Position numbers and translations under genes: made by a program | Assembly: GCF_012027425.1 (NCBI RefSeq) | Contig: NZ_SNUE01000003.1 | Location: 124,001-188,000 of the forward strand | Direction: 5' to 3' | Source: Thermococcus sp. MV5 | GTDB taxonomy: Archaea > Methanobacteriota_B > Thermococci > Thermococcales > Thermococcaceae | DNA length: 64,000 nt | Part shown: positions 21,648 to 30,773 of the stretch, piece after piece | Layout: every line of letters starts with the position of its first letter | Position numbering within the stretch: position 1 is the first letter of the stretch | Notes under the pieces: model-generated | Databases searched by the model: none | Seen by the model: the letters and a program-made list of their open reading frames with translations, nothing else | What the model was told of the DNA's origin: nothing

Positions 21648-22376
21648 TTAGGAATTTGCATTTATGAATTCCTCCACCTCTCTGAGAAGCCTGTTTGCTC
21701 GTTGCAAGTGCAGAATTGCACTGTTTACATTGTTTTTCTTAATGAGGTTAATTGCTATAGAAAACTCATTAATTGCACCCCTTAGCTGAATTTCTGCTCT
21801 TGTAGTATTTACCCCCTTCTTCCGTAAGATGGCAAGGGCTGTGGCATCTTTTCTAATCCTTTCCTTCGTCTTCACTAGAAACACTTCTGTGTTCATTTTT
21901 TCTCTTTTCATCTTTTCAATTACCGTGAAGAATCCTATCATATGGGCTGCGTTTTCTCTGATCACTCTAAGGGCCTCTCTCCATTTTCCTTCATTCGCTA
22001 AGTGGGCGACCTGTAGGTATATTTCTCTTATCTCTTCCACGTTTTTTTCTGCTTCTTCAGTATCTCGTCCCATTGATTTTGCGTATTCAATTGCGTTTTC
22101 AGCTATTGTAAGACTTTGATTAGTCTTTATCAGGAAGGATTCCACAATCCTCTCTGCATTTTTTGAAGCAAGCTTAGTTGTAACATCTCTAATCTCTCTA
22201 TCGAGTTCTATTTTCTTTTGTTTTGCCTTTTCTAGGCTTATTTTAGCCTCTTCAAGGTTTCCAGCCTTTAGATATTCAAGAACCTCATTATAAGCAGTTT
22301 TAGCTTCAACATAAGCCTTGATCAAAGTCTCTACATCTATCCCTTTACTTTTTGCTGCTTCTATAAGCTTTTCCAC
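21648..22376 (-). pseudogene. Coiled-coil/helical protein, C-terminal fragment of a frameshifted gene
   Basis: A 242-residue, highly charged alpha-helical frame beginning at GTG 22376 by the longest-ORF rule. The same frame stays open upstream to a TGA near 22430, adding about 17 plausible residues (LRTQIQEESTRIFAYFTYV) with no start codon or ribosome binding site. That extension abuts the stop of the secreted protein at 22427-22801. A one-base change in GTTTAAG would join the two into a single secreted protein of about 380 residues. The fragment is made of long amphipathic helices with Glu/Lys/Arg heptads and two TPR-like repeats. It has no membrane segment of its own. Read as the rear part of one broken gene; a sequencing error would look identical. 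Confidence 0.65.
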
Positions 22377-22426
22377 ATACGTAAAGTATGCGAAGATCCT
22401 GGTGCTCTCTTCTTGAATTTGCGTTC

Positions 22427-22801
22427 TTAAACTTCAGGAGTTTTTTCATCTTCTTCGAGGGCCTTGAGAATCTCTTTGTAGTACCTCATTGCAGCCAGAG
22501 AATATTGGATTGCTTGGGGATAGTTTCCATTTTGGTATTCGGTAAGAGCTTTTTCTTTAAGCTCTTTGGCTTTATCGTAGTCTTTTAGGAGATTCTCAGG
22601 TAATCTACTTTTTACCGGTTTTACTCTTATATCTACTAAAGTGCTAAGTTTTGTCAGCTGATTTATAATCTCTCCAGCGATGCTCTCATTATTTTGTTCG
22701 CCTAAATATTCACTAGTTGATTGATTTTGGGCAAAAGTGGCCCCTATGGGAATTAAACCTCCAATTAAGATAAGCATCAACCAAATGCCACTAAATTTCA
22801 T
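22427..22801 (-). CDS. Secreted helical protein, N-terminal fragment of a frameshifted gene
   Basis: 124 residues. The ATG at 22801 follows GGGTGAGGG. A clear signal peptide (FSGIWLMLILIGGLIPIGATFAQ) is followed by an Asn/Ser-rich linker and a helical hairpin (AKELKEKALTEYQNGNY, TPR-like). It stops at GAAGTTTAA, exactly where the downstream helical frame becomes open. I read this as the front of one protein continued at 21648-22426. No enzymatic motif is present. The operon then continues into the membrane-anchored regulator, suggesting that the secreted or surface helical protein and the regulator share a function. A palindrome lies about 50-75 bases upstream. Confidence 0.7.
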   Translation of the reverse strand: MKFSGIWLMLILIGGLIPIGATFAQNQSTSEYLGEQNNESIAGEIINQLTKLSTLVDIRVKPVKSRLPENLLKDYDKAKELKEKALTEYQNGNYPQAIQYSLAAMRYYKEILKALEEDEKTPEV

Positions 22802-22851
22802 AATCCCTCACCCAAATGTATGTTGAATTGTACATCACTTTAGGAACTCGG

Positions 22852-22877
22852 CGAAACGAAAGTTCCATATCGTTTCG
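22852..22877. promoter_or_regulatory. Palindromic operator candidate upstream of the secreted-protein/regulator operon
   Basis: CGAAACGA (22852-22859) and TCGTTTCG (22870-22877) form an 8-base perfect inverted repeat with a 10-base spacer. On the minus strand an A/T-rich TATA-like tract (22881-22895) lies just upstream of it, so the palindrome would cover the transcription start of the operon. The operon encodes a winged-helix protein, so autoregulation is a natural guess. Repeat seen; function inferred. Confidence 0.5.
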
Positions 22878-22981
22878 TTCTTTTATTTTAATTGTGATTA
22901 GAATCTTTAATAAGTTTGGGCTTAGAATTCCATCTAGTTTGGGAATTTTGATAAGTTTAGAGAGATAGTGTAAAAATAAAA

Positions 22982-23746
22982 TCAAGGGATTGGATATCCA
23001 AGTCCTTTAAGAATCATCCTGACTGCCAATAACGCCATAATAACTGCAAAAGCTTTTGTTAAGCTGCTTGCTTTGGTTCTTTTTGCTATTCTTGCCCCTA
23101 TTTGGGCACCAACTATCAAACCAGGGATGAGCAGAAGGAGCCACTCCACCTCGACATTACCAAGCATATAGTGCTTCAAGGCTCCGCTCGTAGCTGTGAA
23201 CACAATAGCAAAGCTTGATGTAGCAACCGCATAATGAATTGGCAGTCCGATATAGGTTAAAAAAGGCACGTTTATAGCTCCTCCACCGATTCCAAGTAAC
23301 CCACTTGCTATTCCGGCTATGAATCCGCCTATTGGGACAATTTTATAGTCCAGCTTCACTTGGTTTAAGTCAACTTCGTGGGGTTCTCTGCTCTTTTTAC
23401 GATAAAGTTTTATTGCCACTAAGAAGAGGACGACACCGAAGATCACTTTGAGTTGGGTAGCACTTATATAACTAGTCATCCATGCTCCAATATAAGCTCC
23501 TACTACTGCTGTACTGGCTAAAAGGAGGCCTACTTTGTAGTGTATCCTTTTTTGTCGAGAGTAGGCTATAGCAGAGCTTAGAGAAGTGAACACGACAGCA
23601 GCTGAGGATGTTCCAACTGCATGATGGATTTTGACTCCCAAAAGGTTTAGGGTTGGCACTATTAAAAATCCTCCTCCCAGACCAAATAAAGCGGCTAATA
23701 TTCCTATGAATATTCCGACTCCAAAGTATCCTAAAGATTTAAGCAA
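22982..23746 (-). CDS. TSUP/TauE-SafE family anion exporter
   Basis: A 255-residue polytopic membrane protein with about eight helices arranged as two homologous halves, each opening with a glycine-rich signature: FGLGGGFLIVP near residue 19 and GIGGGAINVP near 157. The family moves sulfite, sulfoacetate, taurine or related organosulfur anions; substrate here is unknown. I choose the TTG at 23746 because GGAGGTGATTCC sits directly upstream; the longer frame begins inside the preceding gene. It follows the M42 peptidase on the same strand with a 13-base gap, so they may be cotranscribed. Confidence 0.85.
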   Translation of the reverse strand: MLKSLGYFGVGIFIGILAALFGLGGGFLIVPTLNLLGVKIHHAVGTSSAAVVFTSLSSAIAYSRQKRIHYKVGLLLASTAVVGAYIGAWMTSYISATQLKVIFGVVLFLVAIKLYRKKSREPHEVDLNQVKLDYKIVPIGGFIAGIASGLLGIGGGAINVPFLTYIGLPIHYAVATSSFAIVFTATSGALKHYMLGNVEVEWLLLLIPGLIVGAQIGARIAKRTKASSLTKAFAVIMALLAVRMILKGLGYPIP

Positions 23747-23759
23747 GGAATCACCTCCA

Positions 23760-24758
23760 TTACTCAAGTTCAAACACTAACGCCTCGATTAGTTTTATTA
23801 AAGCTTCTAGATCTTTTATGTGTAGCATTTCAGTTTCACTGTGGAGGTATTTTATGGGGACACTCAATGCTAAGGTTTGGCTTTTAGTTTCGAATACTGA
23901 TGCATCAGTTCCTCCTCCAGTAACACCAATTTGTATAGAAATGTTGTTCTTTCGTGCTATCTCAAGGACCTTTCTTGCTAAAGAAGGGGTGTATATGGCT
24001 GAATTGTCAACGGCTCTTATAACTGCTCCTTTTCCTAATTTTACATCTCCAGTTAGGGATGAGCAGCATGCAAAGGAATCCACGGCTATAGCATATTTGG
24101 GAGAATAAGTATTTGCTAGGAATTTTGCGCCTTTAAGACCAATCTCTTCTTGAACTGTGAATGCGAAGATGTACTTACCATCTAAATCATGATCAACTAA
24201 ATTTTTTATCGCCTCTACAAGAGCAACAGCTCCAAATCTATCATCCAGGGATCTCGTAACTACATATTTCTCATTCAAGACGCTAAAGTGCTTCTTAAAA
24301 ACAGCAAAATCAAGTACTTTGACTCCCATTCTCTCAGCTTCTTCTTTTGATTCCGCTCCAATGTCTATTTCTAAAGCATGCCATGGAAGGGTTTCAAATT
24401 TTCTCTCTAAGTTCAAATGGACTGGAGTAACCCCTATCACTCCGTCAACCTTTCCTTTTTCGGTTATAAGCTCTATATGTCTGCCCAATAAGAGTCTATC
24501 ATCTATTCCACCAATTTTTCTAAACTTGAGCTTTCCATTTTTTGTTATCCCTGTTATTAGAAGTCCTATCTCATCCATGTGTGCCATGAAAATGGCCTTA
24601 TCCTCACCCTCTCCAAGCTCTACGATAAGATTTCCTATTGTGTCTACTCTACAATCAGCATATGGCTCTATCCATTCAATTAACTTTGTCCTTATCTCAT
24701 CTTCATATCCCGATATACCAGGGAGTTGGGTTATTTCTTTGAGCATCTTCACTAGCAT
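23760..24758 (-). CDS. M42 family (TET-type) aminopeptidase
   Basis: A 332-residue metallo-aminopeptidase of the M42 family, whose archaeal members form dodecameric tetrahedral TET particles that trim peptides released by the proteasome. The fold signature is intact: PGISGYEDEIR near 14, metal ligand His in FMAHMDEIG near 61, bridging Asp in SLDDRFGAVA near 176, catalytic Glu pair in QEEIGLKGA near 207, and GGGTDASVF near 286 with the last ligand His in YLHSETEM near 308. The ATG at 24758 follows GGTGA; a GTG three codons earlier overlaps that site. It fits a peptide-fermenting lifestyle. Confidence 0.93.
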   Translation of the reverse strand: MLVKMLKEITQLPGISGYEDEIRTKLIEWIEPYADCRVDTIGNLIVELGEGEDKAIFMAHMDEIGLLITGITKNGKLKFRKIGGIDDRLLLGRHIELITEKGKVDGVIGVTPVHLNLERKFETLPWHALEIDIGAESKEEAERMGVKVLDFAVFKKHFSVLNEKYVVTRSLDDRFGAVALVEAIKNLVDHDLDGKYIFAFTVQEEIGLKGAKFLANTYSPKYAIAVDSFACCSSLTGDVKLGKGAVIRAVDNSAIYTPSLARKVLEIARKNNISIQIGVTGGGTDASVFETKSQTLALSVPIKYLHSETEMLHIKDLEALIKLIEALVFELE

Positions 24759-24875
24759 GGTTTTCACCTAAAAAATAACCTGATTTAAACTACTTAAAGT
24801 TTTTTAATAGCGTTAAGATATAGGTCTTAATGAGGTACTTGAATTTCTTTTAATTTTTGTCAGCTAAACTTTAAA

Positions 24876-24913
24876 AACCCCGGTGGGGTTATTTATAAAG
24901 GGTTTTTAAACCC
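24876..24913 (+). promoter_or_regulatory. tbp promoter flanked by two palindromes
   Basis: TATA element TTATTTATAAAG at 24889-24900. Directly upstream is AACCCC-GGT-GGGGTT (24876-24890) and directly downstream GGGTTT-TT-AAACCC (24900-24913), both perfect inverted repeats. The TATA box is well placed for a start near 24920, giving a very short leader with GGAGGTG at 24921-24927. The palindromes could be operators for control of the general factor TBP; that is inference. Confidence 0.6.
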
Positions 24914-24933
24914 AGCTTAAGGAGGTGCAAAAC

Positions 24934-25503
24934 TTGGTTGACATGAGCAATGTGGAGCTTAGAATAGAGAATATCGTCGCGTCAGTGGATCTTTTTGCTT
25001 CACTAGACCTTGAGAAAGTTATAGAGATATGTCCTCATTCAAAGTATAATCCAGAGGAGTTCCCAGGGATAATATGTCGCTTTGATGAGCCAAAAGTTGC
25101 TCTTCTGGTATTTAGTTCTGGAAAACTTGTTGTAACTGGAGCAAAGAGTGTTGAGGATATCCAGGCAGCGGTTTCAAAGCTCGTTGAAATGCTTTCAAAG
25201 ATTGGGACTAAATTCAGCAGGGCTCCTGAAATAGATATTCAGAATATGGTGTTTAGTGGCGATCTTAAGATGGAGTTTAATCTCGATGCCGTTGCTCTTG
25301 TGTTGCCCAACTGTGAATATGAGCCCGAACAGTTTCCGGGTGTCATATATCGTGTTAAGGACCCCAAGGCGGTTATACTCCTCTTTAGCTCTGGAAAGAT
25401 TGTTTGTAGTGGTGCAAAGAGCGAACATGATGCATGGGAGGCTGTTAGAAAGCTTCTTCACGAGCTTGATAAATATGGGCTTATTGAAGAAGAGGAATTC
25501 TAA
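24934..25503 (+). CDS. tbp: TATA-box-binding protein
   Basis: General archaeal transcription initiation factor. The 189 residues hold two direct repeats of the saddle fold; compare [20 protein letters not shown] in the first half with [20 protein letters not shown] in the second. DNA-kinking Phe residues are conserved in each half. It ends in a short acidic tail (EEEEF), as in Pyrococcus and Thermococcus TBP. The TTG at 24934 (MVDMSNVE) is chosen because GGAGGTG precedes it by six bases and P. furiosus TBP begins the same way; the GTG nine bases earlier overlaps that site. An HDAC-like gene follows on the same strand after 30 bases. Confidence 0.97.
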   Translation: MVDMSNVELRIENIVASVDLFASLDLEKVIEICPHSKYNPEEFPGIICRFDEPKVALLVFSSGKLVVTGAKSVEDIQAAVSKLVEMLSKIGTKFSRAPEIDIQNMVFSGDLKMEFNLDAVALVLPNCEYEPEQFPGVIYRVKDPKAVILLFSSGKIVCSGAKSEHDAWEAVRKLLHELDKYGLIEEEEF

Positions 25504-25533
25504 TCTTTTTCCTACTTTTCCAAGGGGGCGGCT

Positions 25534-26517
25534 ATGAAGATTTTGTATTCAGAGGTCTTTAAAGATCATAAACCAGAGGGATATCATCCTGAAAACCCAA
25601 AAAGGCTTGAATTTATGATTGAGGGACTTAAGGAACGTGATCTCTGGATTAATGTTGAGCAGCCTCCGATGGCCGAGATAAATGATATTTTAAAAATTCA
25701 TTCAAATGAATACGTTGAAAAGATAAGAAGGTATTCTGAAAGTGGATTCTCTTTTGTGGATCCAGACACTTACATTTCTCATGGTACCTGGAAAGCTGCT
25801 CTCACAGCTTTTGGGGCATCTATGCAAGTGGCAAAGCTTGCACTCAGAAAGAATGACATTTATTTGGCTTTGGTTAGACCTCCAGGACATCATGCAGGCA
25901 AAGAAGGAAGAGTTCTTAGTGCACCTACTCTTGGTTTTTGCATATTTAATAATGCTGCAGGAGCGGCATTAACGCTGAAAGAAAAAGCTGGAAGGGTCGT
26001 TATAATAGATTTTGATGTTCATCATGGCAATGGTACGCAGGATATATTTTGGAATGATGGAGGTGTTATTCATATAGATCTCCATGAAAGTGGGATCTAT
26101 CCAGGGAGTGGCGACATATATGAAATTGGCGGTAAAAGTGCAGAGGGGAGTAAAATAAACCTTCCAATGCCGCACTATTCAAAAGATGATGATTACATCT
26201 TCGTTTGGCAGGAAATAGTCCTTCCCATTTTAGAGGATATCGGGCCACGGGCCATTGTGGTCTCAGCGGGCTTTGATGCCTTTAAAGGGGATGGCTTAGC
26301 TACAATGGAGCTGAGTGAGAGATTTTATCACTTTGCTGGGGCTTCGCTTTCAAGGTTCAGTTTGGCCGTTATTCTTGAAGGAGGATACGGTGTGGGCTTA
26401 AGAAAAGGTCTTCCTTCTTTTATTGAGGGTTATCTCGAAGGAAAGCCTGAACTTGGAAAGATTTCTCCAAGATATGAAACAATTAAGGTCGTTGAAGAGG
26501 TTAGAAGTCTAGTTTGA
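25534..26517 (+). CDS. Histone-deacetylase superfamily amidohydrolase
   Basis: A 327-residue zinc hydrolase of the arginase/deacetylase fold. All catalytic elements are visible: RPPGHHAG near 113-120 with the catalytic His pair, FDVHHGNGTQD near 157-167 with the zinc Asp and His, HESGIYPGSGD near 183, AGFDAFKGD near 248 with the second zinc Asp, and LEGGYGVG near 285 with the transition-state Tyr. Archaeal members may deacetylate acetylpolyamines, lysines or small molecules; with bpsA in the window polyamine deacetylation is a reasonable idea but unproven. It lies 30 bases after tbp. Confidence 0.88.
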   Translation: MKILYSEVFKDHKPEGYHPENPKRLEFMIEGLKERDLWINVEQPPMAEINDILKIHSNEYVEKIRRYSESGFSFVDPDTYISHGTWKAALTAFGASMQVAKLALRKNDIYLALVRPPGHHAGKEGRVLSAPTLGFCIFNNAAGAALTLKEKAGRVVIIDFDVHHGNGTQDIFWNDGGVIHIDLHESGIYPGSGDIYEIGGKSAEGSKINLPMPHYSKDDDYIFVWQEIVLPILEDIGPRAIVVSAGFDAFKGDGLATMELSERFYHFAGASLSRFSLAVILEGGYGVGLRKGLPSFIEGYLEGKPELGKISPRYETIKVVEEVRSLV

Positions 26518-26562
26518 TTGTTCTGAGAGAGTACAAATAAAATACAAATATAAAGAGAGAGC

Positions 26563-27171
26563 CTAAAGCTCTAATATCTCTTTTGCAGCTTTTATTCCAA
26601 GGTCAAAGGCCTTCATGTTCATGTCCACGGCTTTAGGTGGAACGCTGATCTTTATGACTTCTCTAACATGTTCTGCATCAAGTGGGAACTCAGGTATCTG
26701 AGTTAAAGCTCCTATTAAGACTGTGTTTGTTGTAACAACGTGTCCTGCTTGTTCTGCGAGTTCTTCTGCATTAAATCCAATCCATTTTGCCTTGAAGTCC
26801 TTCTCGAAGACTTTTCTTATCTCTTTAAGGCTTGGATAGCTTGCCATTCCCATCGAAACTTGTACTGGGACTATTGGTTTTGTGTTTACAACGATCATTC
26901 CGCCTTCTTTAAGATAGTTCACGTATCTAAGTGCTTCTACAGGCTCAAAAGAGAGCATAACATCGGCTTTTCCTTCGGGAACCATGGAACCATAAACGTC
27001 TTCACCAAAGCGCACGTAACTTATAACACTTCCGAATCTTTGGCTCATTCCGTGAACTTCACCAAGTCTCACTTTATAACCTGCATGGAGTGCAGCCCAT
27101 CCAAGAATGTTGGCCGCCGTTAATACTCCTTGGCCACCAACTCCTGTGATGACAATGTTATACTCCTTCAT
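26563..27171 (-). CDS. iorB: Indolepyruvate:ferredoxin oxidoreductase, beta subunit
   Basis: A 202-residue subunit of IOR, which oxidises aryl pyruvates (from Trp, Phe, Tyr transamination) to aryl-acetyl-CoA with ferredoxin as acceptor. The N terminus [20 protein letters not shown] and [16 protein letters not shown] near 43 are family signatures. Its start overlaps the iorA stop by four bases (ATGA), implying translational coupling and a fixed subunit ratio. A paralogue that is close in length and motifs is encoded alone at 10097-10678. Confidence 0.96.
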   Translation of the reverse strand: MKEYNIVITGVGGQGVLTAANILGWAALHAGYKVRLGEVHGMSQRFGSVISYVRFGEDVYGSMVPEGKADVMLSFEPVEALRYVNYLKEGGMIVVNTKPIVPVQVSMGMASYPSLKEIRKVFEKDFKAKWIGFNAEELAEQAGHVVTTNTVLIGALTQIPEFPLDAEHVREVIKISVPPKAVDMNMKAFDLGIKAAKEILEL

Positions 27172-29108
27172 TGCTCTCCCTCCTTCATAGGCTCAAAAGC
27201 CCCAAACGGGCACACTTGGGCACAACCTCCACATCCCCAGCACATTGTTGGTTCAACTCTTGCTTGTCTCTTCTCTTCGTCCCAGTAAATTGCTGGGCAT
27301 CCGTAGGCGTTGATACATATCCTACAGCCAGTACACTTGTCCTCGTTTACGTAGTAAATTGGCCATTTCTCGCCTCTTCTTCTCATTTGGCCGATCCTAT
27401 GTAAGGCACAAACTTGTCTTGAAACTATAACACTAACTCCTTCAACTTCAAGGGCCTTCTTCACAGTCTCATAAGTTGCTTTGATGTCGTATGGGTCAAC
27501 GACAGCAACAAAGTCAGCGCCCATAGCCTTTGCGACATCCTCAATTGGTATCCTTTTACCCATGCCGTGTGGAGTTTGTCCCGTACTTGGGTTTGGCTGG
27601 TCACCAGTCATTGCCGTGACAAGGTTGTCAAGGACTACAATAAGCACATTAGAGCGATTGTATATGGCATTTGCTAACGCTGGTAGTCCTGTGTGATAGA
27701 ACGTTGAGTCTCCAATAGTGGCCACTACTACTTGCTTTTCTGGGCTTTGTTGCTCTTCGCTTAAGCTGCCATTTTGTGCTATGCTTAGTCCGTGAGCTAT
27801 TCCAATTGATGCACCCATTGCCACTGTGGTATCAACAGTCTTAAGAGGAGGCAGGAGACCAAGGGTATAACATCCAATATCGCTTGGATATACTGCTTTT
27901 CCTCCTGTTGCTTTTTTTATTGCATAGAAGCTGTTTCTATGTGGACATGCTGGACAGAGTGAGGGTGGCCTCGGTGGGAGTAGTGGTTTAACCTTTTCAT
28001 ATTTTTTATCGAGTTCCTCAAAGTTTATTGGTGTTTTGAGACCAAGGAATTTTGCTATTGCAGTTACGGCCCTTCTTGTGGTCATTTCATAAATTCTAGG
28101 AACAAGCTCTTTACCTTTTATTTCTATGTTAAGCTTTTTATCAAAGGCCCATGTTTTCACTTGTTCTTCTACAACTGGCTCAAGTTCTTCAACGATGAGG
28201 ACTCTCTCTAGTCCGTCAAAGAACTTCTCAAGGAGACCGTAAGGGACGGGGAATGGAGTACCAAGCTTGAGTATCTTAACGTCCTCAATTCCGAGCCATG
28301 CTAAGGCCTCTTTTACATACGCATAGCTCAATCCTGGTGCTATTATACCAACTTTAGCGTCTTCTTTACCCTCTATCCAGTTGAATGGGCAGTTGTTTAA
28401 TTCTTCTCTAATCTTTTCAATTTTTTCGAGTATTTGTGGGTGGAACCTCCTTGCATTTGAGGGGACATCAACAAACCTACTTGAATCTTTCTTAAACTTG
28501 CCGAACTTTTTTTTTCCTTGCTTTATCTCCTCTGGAAGCTCTCCCAAAACTACATCTCCCCTCGCGTGGGAGGTTCTTGTAGTTGTTCTTAAAATCACAA
28601 AGTGTTTGAACTTTTCACTAAGTTCAAAAGCATACTTTGTCATTTCTTTAGCCTCATGGGGGCTTATTGGCTCAAGAACAGGAACATTTGCGAATTTGGC
28701 ATAAACTCTAGTGTCTTGCTCGTTCTGAGAGGACCACATACTTGGATCATCAGCAACCATTATGACGAATCCACCTTCAACGCCCATTCCAACGGCACTC
28801 ATGAAAGTATCGGCAGCTACGTTTAATCCAACGTGTTTCATTGCTGTCATGGCTCTAAGGCCGCTCCATGCTGCAGATAGAGCCGTTTCGAAGGCCACTT
28901 TTTCATTTGTGGAATATTCCATATAAACGCCTGCCTTTTTGCTTACAATTGCCATGGTGTCTGTAAGTTCGGAACTTGGAGTGCCGGGATAAGCAGCATA
29001 AACTGCTATGTTCGCCTCCAAGGCACCTCTGGCTATTGCTTGGTTTCCTAAAAGGAGAACTCTTTCTCCAGGTTTATCCCATAAGACTATATCACTAACC
29101 TTAGCCAT
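27168..29108 (-). CDS. iorA: Indolepyruvate:ferredoxin oxidoreductase, alpha subunit
   Basis: The 646-residue catalytic subunit. It begins with the pyrimidine-binding half (residues 20-200, with [11 protein letters not shown] near 39), followed by the thiamin diphosphate half, recognisable by SDIGCYTLG near 400 and [18 protein letters not shown] near 456. Near the C terminus two ferredoxin-type cluster motifs occur: [14 protein letters not shown] near 584 and [12 protein letters not shown] near 615. The gap CINAYGC is the irregular first motif typical of IorA. The gene is second in the acdA-iorA-iorB operon, four bases after acdA. Confidence 0.97.
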   Translation of the reverse strand: MAKVSDIVLWDKPGERVLLLGNQAIARGALEANIAVYAAYPGTPSSELTDTMAIVSKKAGVYMEYSTNEKVAFETALSAAWSGLRAMTAMKHVGLNVAADTFMSAVGMGVEGGFVIMVADDPSMWSSQNEQDTRVYAKFANVPVLEPISPHEAKEMTKYAFELSEKFKHFVILRTTTRTSHARGDVVLGELPEEIKQGKKKFGKFKKDSSRFVDVPSNARRFHPQILEKIEKIREELNNCPFNWIEGKEDAKVGIIAPGLSYAYVKEALAWLGIEDVKILKLGTPFPVPYGLLEKFFDGLERVLIVEELEPVVEEQVKTWAFDKKLNIEIKGKELVPRIYEMTTRRAVTAIAKFLGLKTPINFEELDKKYEKVKPLLPPRPPSLCPACPHRNSFYAIKKATGGKAVYPSDIGCYTLGLLPPLKTVDTTVAMGASIGIAHGLSIAQNGSLSEEQQSPEKQVVVATIGDSTFYHTGLPALANAIYNRSNVLIVVLDNLVTAMTGDQPNPSTGQTPHGMGKRIPIEDVAKAMGADFVAVVDPYDIKATYETVKKALEVEGVSVIVSRQVCALHRIGQMRRRGEKWPIYYVNEDKCTGCRICINAYGCPAIYWDEEKRQARVEPTMCWGCGGCAQVCPFGAFEPMKEGEQ

Positions 29109-29111
29109 TAA

Positions 29112-30473
29112 TTACACCTCCAAATTTCTCTCTGCAAAGGCAGCTAAAGCGTATGCTGCGGAACCAACATCTTCTGGTCTTTCATATGCTGGAATACCCT
29201 CCTTTTCTAGGAGTTCTTTGGCTTTCTCACTAACGTATCCAGCCATAAAGAGTGCTAGAACAGGTTTTCCATTATTGACTTCCTTTACAGCTTTTATTAT
29301 ACCTTCTGCATGTTCTGTGGGGGTCATTCCAGCAAAAGTTGGAACAACACAAATTGCCACGAGCATATCAACATTCTCATCTTCTAAAAGAAGTTTGGCT
29401 GTTTTATAATAATCTTCTCCTCTTGCACTTGCTATCATGTCAACGGGATTTTTAACAGCCGCCATTGGAGGTAAGAATCCCCTAAGCTTTTCCATTGTTT
29501 CCTTGTTCAAATCGGCCAGTTTAAGCCCACGTTTATCGAGCTGATCAGCAGTTAGAACTCCCGGACCACCAGCGTTGGTCATTATTGCCACTTTCTTCCC
29601 CTTTGGCAGGGGTTGAGTAAAGGCTCTTGCCATACTAAGTAGGTCATCTATAGTTTCAGCTACAAGAACTCCACTCTGCGTAAAGGCAGCCTCGTAGATA
29701 GCATAACTTCCTGCAAGTGAACCAGTGTGAGAAGATGCGGCTCTTGCTCCACTTTCACTTTTTCCAGCTTTTAGAGCTATTATTGGTTTCTTTTTACTTA
29801 CTTTCTTTGCTATCTCCATAAACCGTTTTCCATTCTTTATTCCTTCGATATAAAGAGCTATTGCTTTGCTATTATTATCTTCGGCTAAATATTCCATCAA
29901 ATCTGCGAAATCAACGTCGGCCATATTTCCAACGCTTATAAACTTTGAGAACCCAATATCTTCTTTGATAGTCTTATAGACTATTCCAGCTCCTAAAGCA
30001 CCACTCTGTGAAACAAAGGCCACACTTCCTTTTTTTGCATTCACGATAAATGTGGCATTCATGTTGCTGTGAGTGTCCATTACACCGACACAATTGGGTC
30101 CGATTATTCTCATTCCATATCTGTGTGCTATCTCTACAAGTTCCCTTTCTTCTTTTTTACCCTCTTCACCCATCTCTCCAAAACCGGCCGTAATTATGAT
30201 GGCTCCTTTAACACCTTTCTCGCCGCAATCAATGAGTGCTTGCTTGACGAATCTCCTTGGCACAACTATAACTGCTAAATCAACGTCTTCTGAAATGTCT
30301 TTGACATTCTTGTAGGCTTTGACTCCTTGAACAGTTTCTTCTTTTATGTTGATGGGATATACTTTCCCTCCATAGTCCTTAAGGTTCTTGAAGATCTCAT
30401 AACCGAGCTTGAGTGGGTCATTTGATGCTCCAAGCACTGCTATGCTTTTTGGAGTGAAGAAATAATCAAGCAT
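29112..30473 (-). CDS. acdA: ADP-forming acyl-CoA synthetase, alpha subunit
   Basis: Converts acyl-CoA, ADP and phosphate to acid, CoA and ATP together with a beta subunit encoded elsewhere. The 453 residues start at the ATG at 30473, after GGTGATTG. CoA-binding Rossmann domain at the N terminus (SIAVLGASNDP near 9-19), IGPNCVGVMD near 123, and the conserved phosphorylated His in SSHTGSLAGSYA near 248. It precedes iorA and iorB on the same strand; in P. furiosus the equivalent arrangement holds the alpha chain of ACS II, which handles phenylacetyl- and indoleacetyl-CoA. So the operon yields ATP from aromatic amino acids. The link to ACS II is by context and memory. Confidence 0.93.
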   Translation of the reverse strand: MLDYFFTPKSIAVLGASNDPLKLGYEIFKNLKDYGGKVYPINIKEETVQGVKAYKNVKDISEDVDLAVIVVPRRFVKQALIDCGEKGVKGAIIITAGFGEMGEEGKKEERELVEIAHRYGMRIIGPNCVGVMDTHSNMNATFIVNAKKGSVAFVSQSGALGAGIVYKTIKEDIGFSKFISVGNMADVDFADLMEYLAEDNNSKAIALYIEGIKNGKRFMEIAKKVSKKKPIIALKAGKSESGARAASSHTGSLAGSYAIYEAAFTQSGVLVAETIDDLLSMARAFTQPLPKGKKVAIMTNAGGPGVLTADQLDKRGLKLADLNKETMEKLRGFLPPMAAVKNPVDMIASARGEDYYKTAKLLLEDENVDMLVAICVVPTFAGMTPTEHAEGIIKAVKEVNNGKPVLALFMAGYVSEKAKELLEKEGIPAYERPEDVGSAAYALAAFAERNLEV

Positions 30474-30507
30474 TTTTACAATCACCGACTTTCCTATCGG
30501 TAAAAGT

Positions 30508-30522
30508 CTATATAAGCTTTCC
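30508..30522 (-). promoter_or_regulatory. Promoter of the acdA-iorAB operon
   Basis: On the minus strand GGAAAGCTTATATAG gives a near-perfect archaeal BRE (GGAAAGC) plus TATA box (TTATATAG), about 35-45 bases upstream of the acdA ATG. The expected start near 30487 leaves a short leader with GGTGAT as ribosome binding site. This is the clearest core promoter in the window. Confidence 0.8.
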
Positions 30523-30773
30523 GAGAAAGTGCAGTTAAGCAAGTTTGGGCACAAGAAAACATAAATACATCTTTGATGAGCATAAAGAGACATGAATGCA
30601 GCTTACCTTTTTCTTTCTGAAATTTTGTACTTCACAAGAATCGGGAGTTGAATTAGCACAATCTAGAAAGGCCTCAGCTAACCCTCTTTTCTTCATCTCA
30701 TCAGAGTGGCTAACGTTCGTCATCGGCCAATTATTTTAAAGAAAAGGGAGTTAAAAGGTTTGGGATTTTGGAT
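30523..30773. other. Intergenic stretch between acdA and tmk, no recognised gene
   Basis: About 250 bases upstream of the acdA promoter. A 62-codon minus-strand frame (30535-30723) with Cys- and Lys-rich sequence and an internal Met (EMKKRGLAEAF) overlaps the acdA promoter and has no convincing ribosome binding site. TGATGA near 30711 and GCTGAGG near 30686 on the minus strand recall box C and D elements of guide RNAs, but the second half of such an RNA is missing. I assign no gene. Confidence 0.3.

Noticed and set aside
30535-30723. A 62-codon Cys/Lys-rich minus-strand ORF and box C/D-like motifs upstream of acdA
   Set aside because: It overlaps the strong acdA promoter, lacks a ribosome site and resembles no family; the C/D pattern is only half complete.
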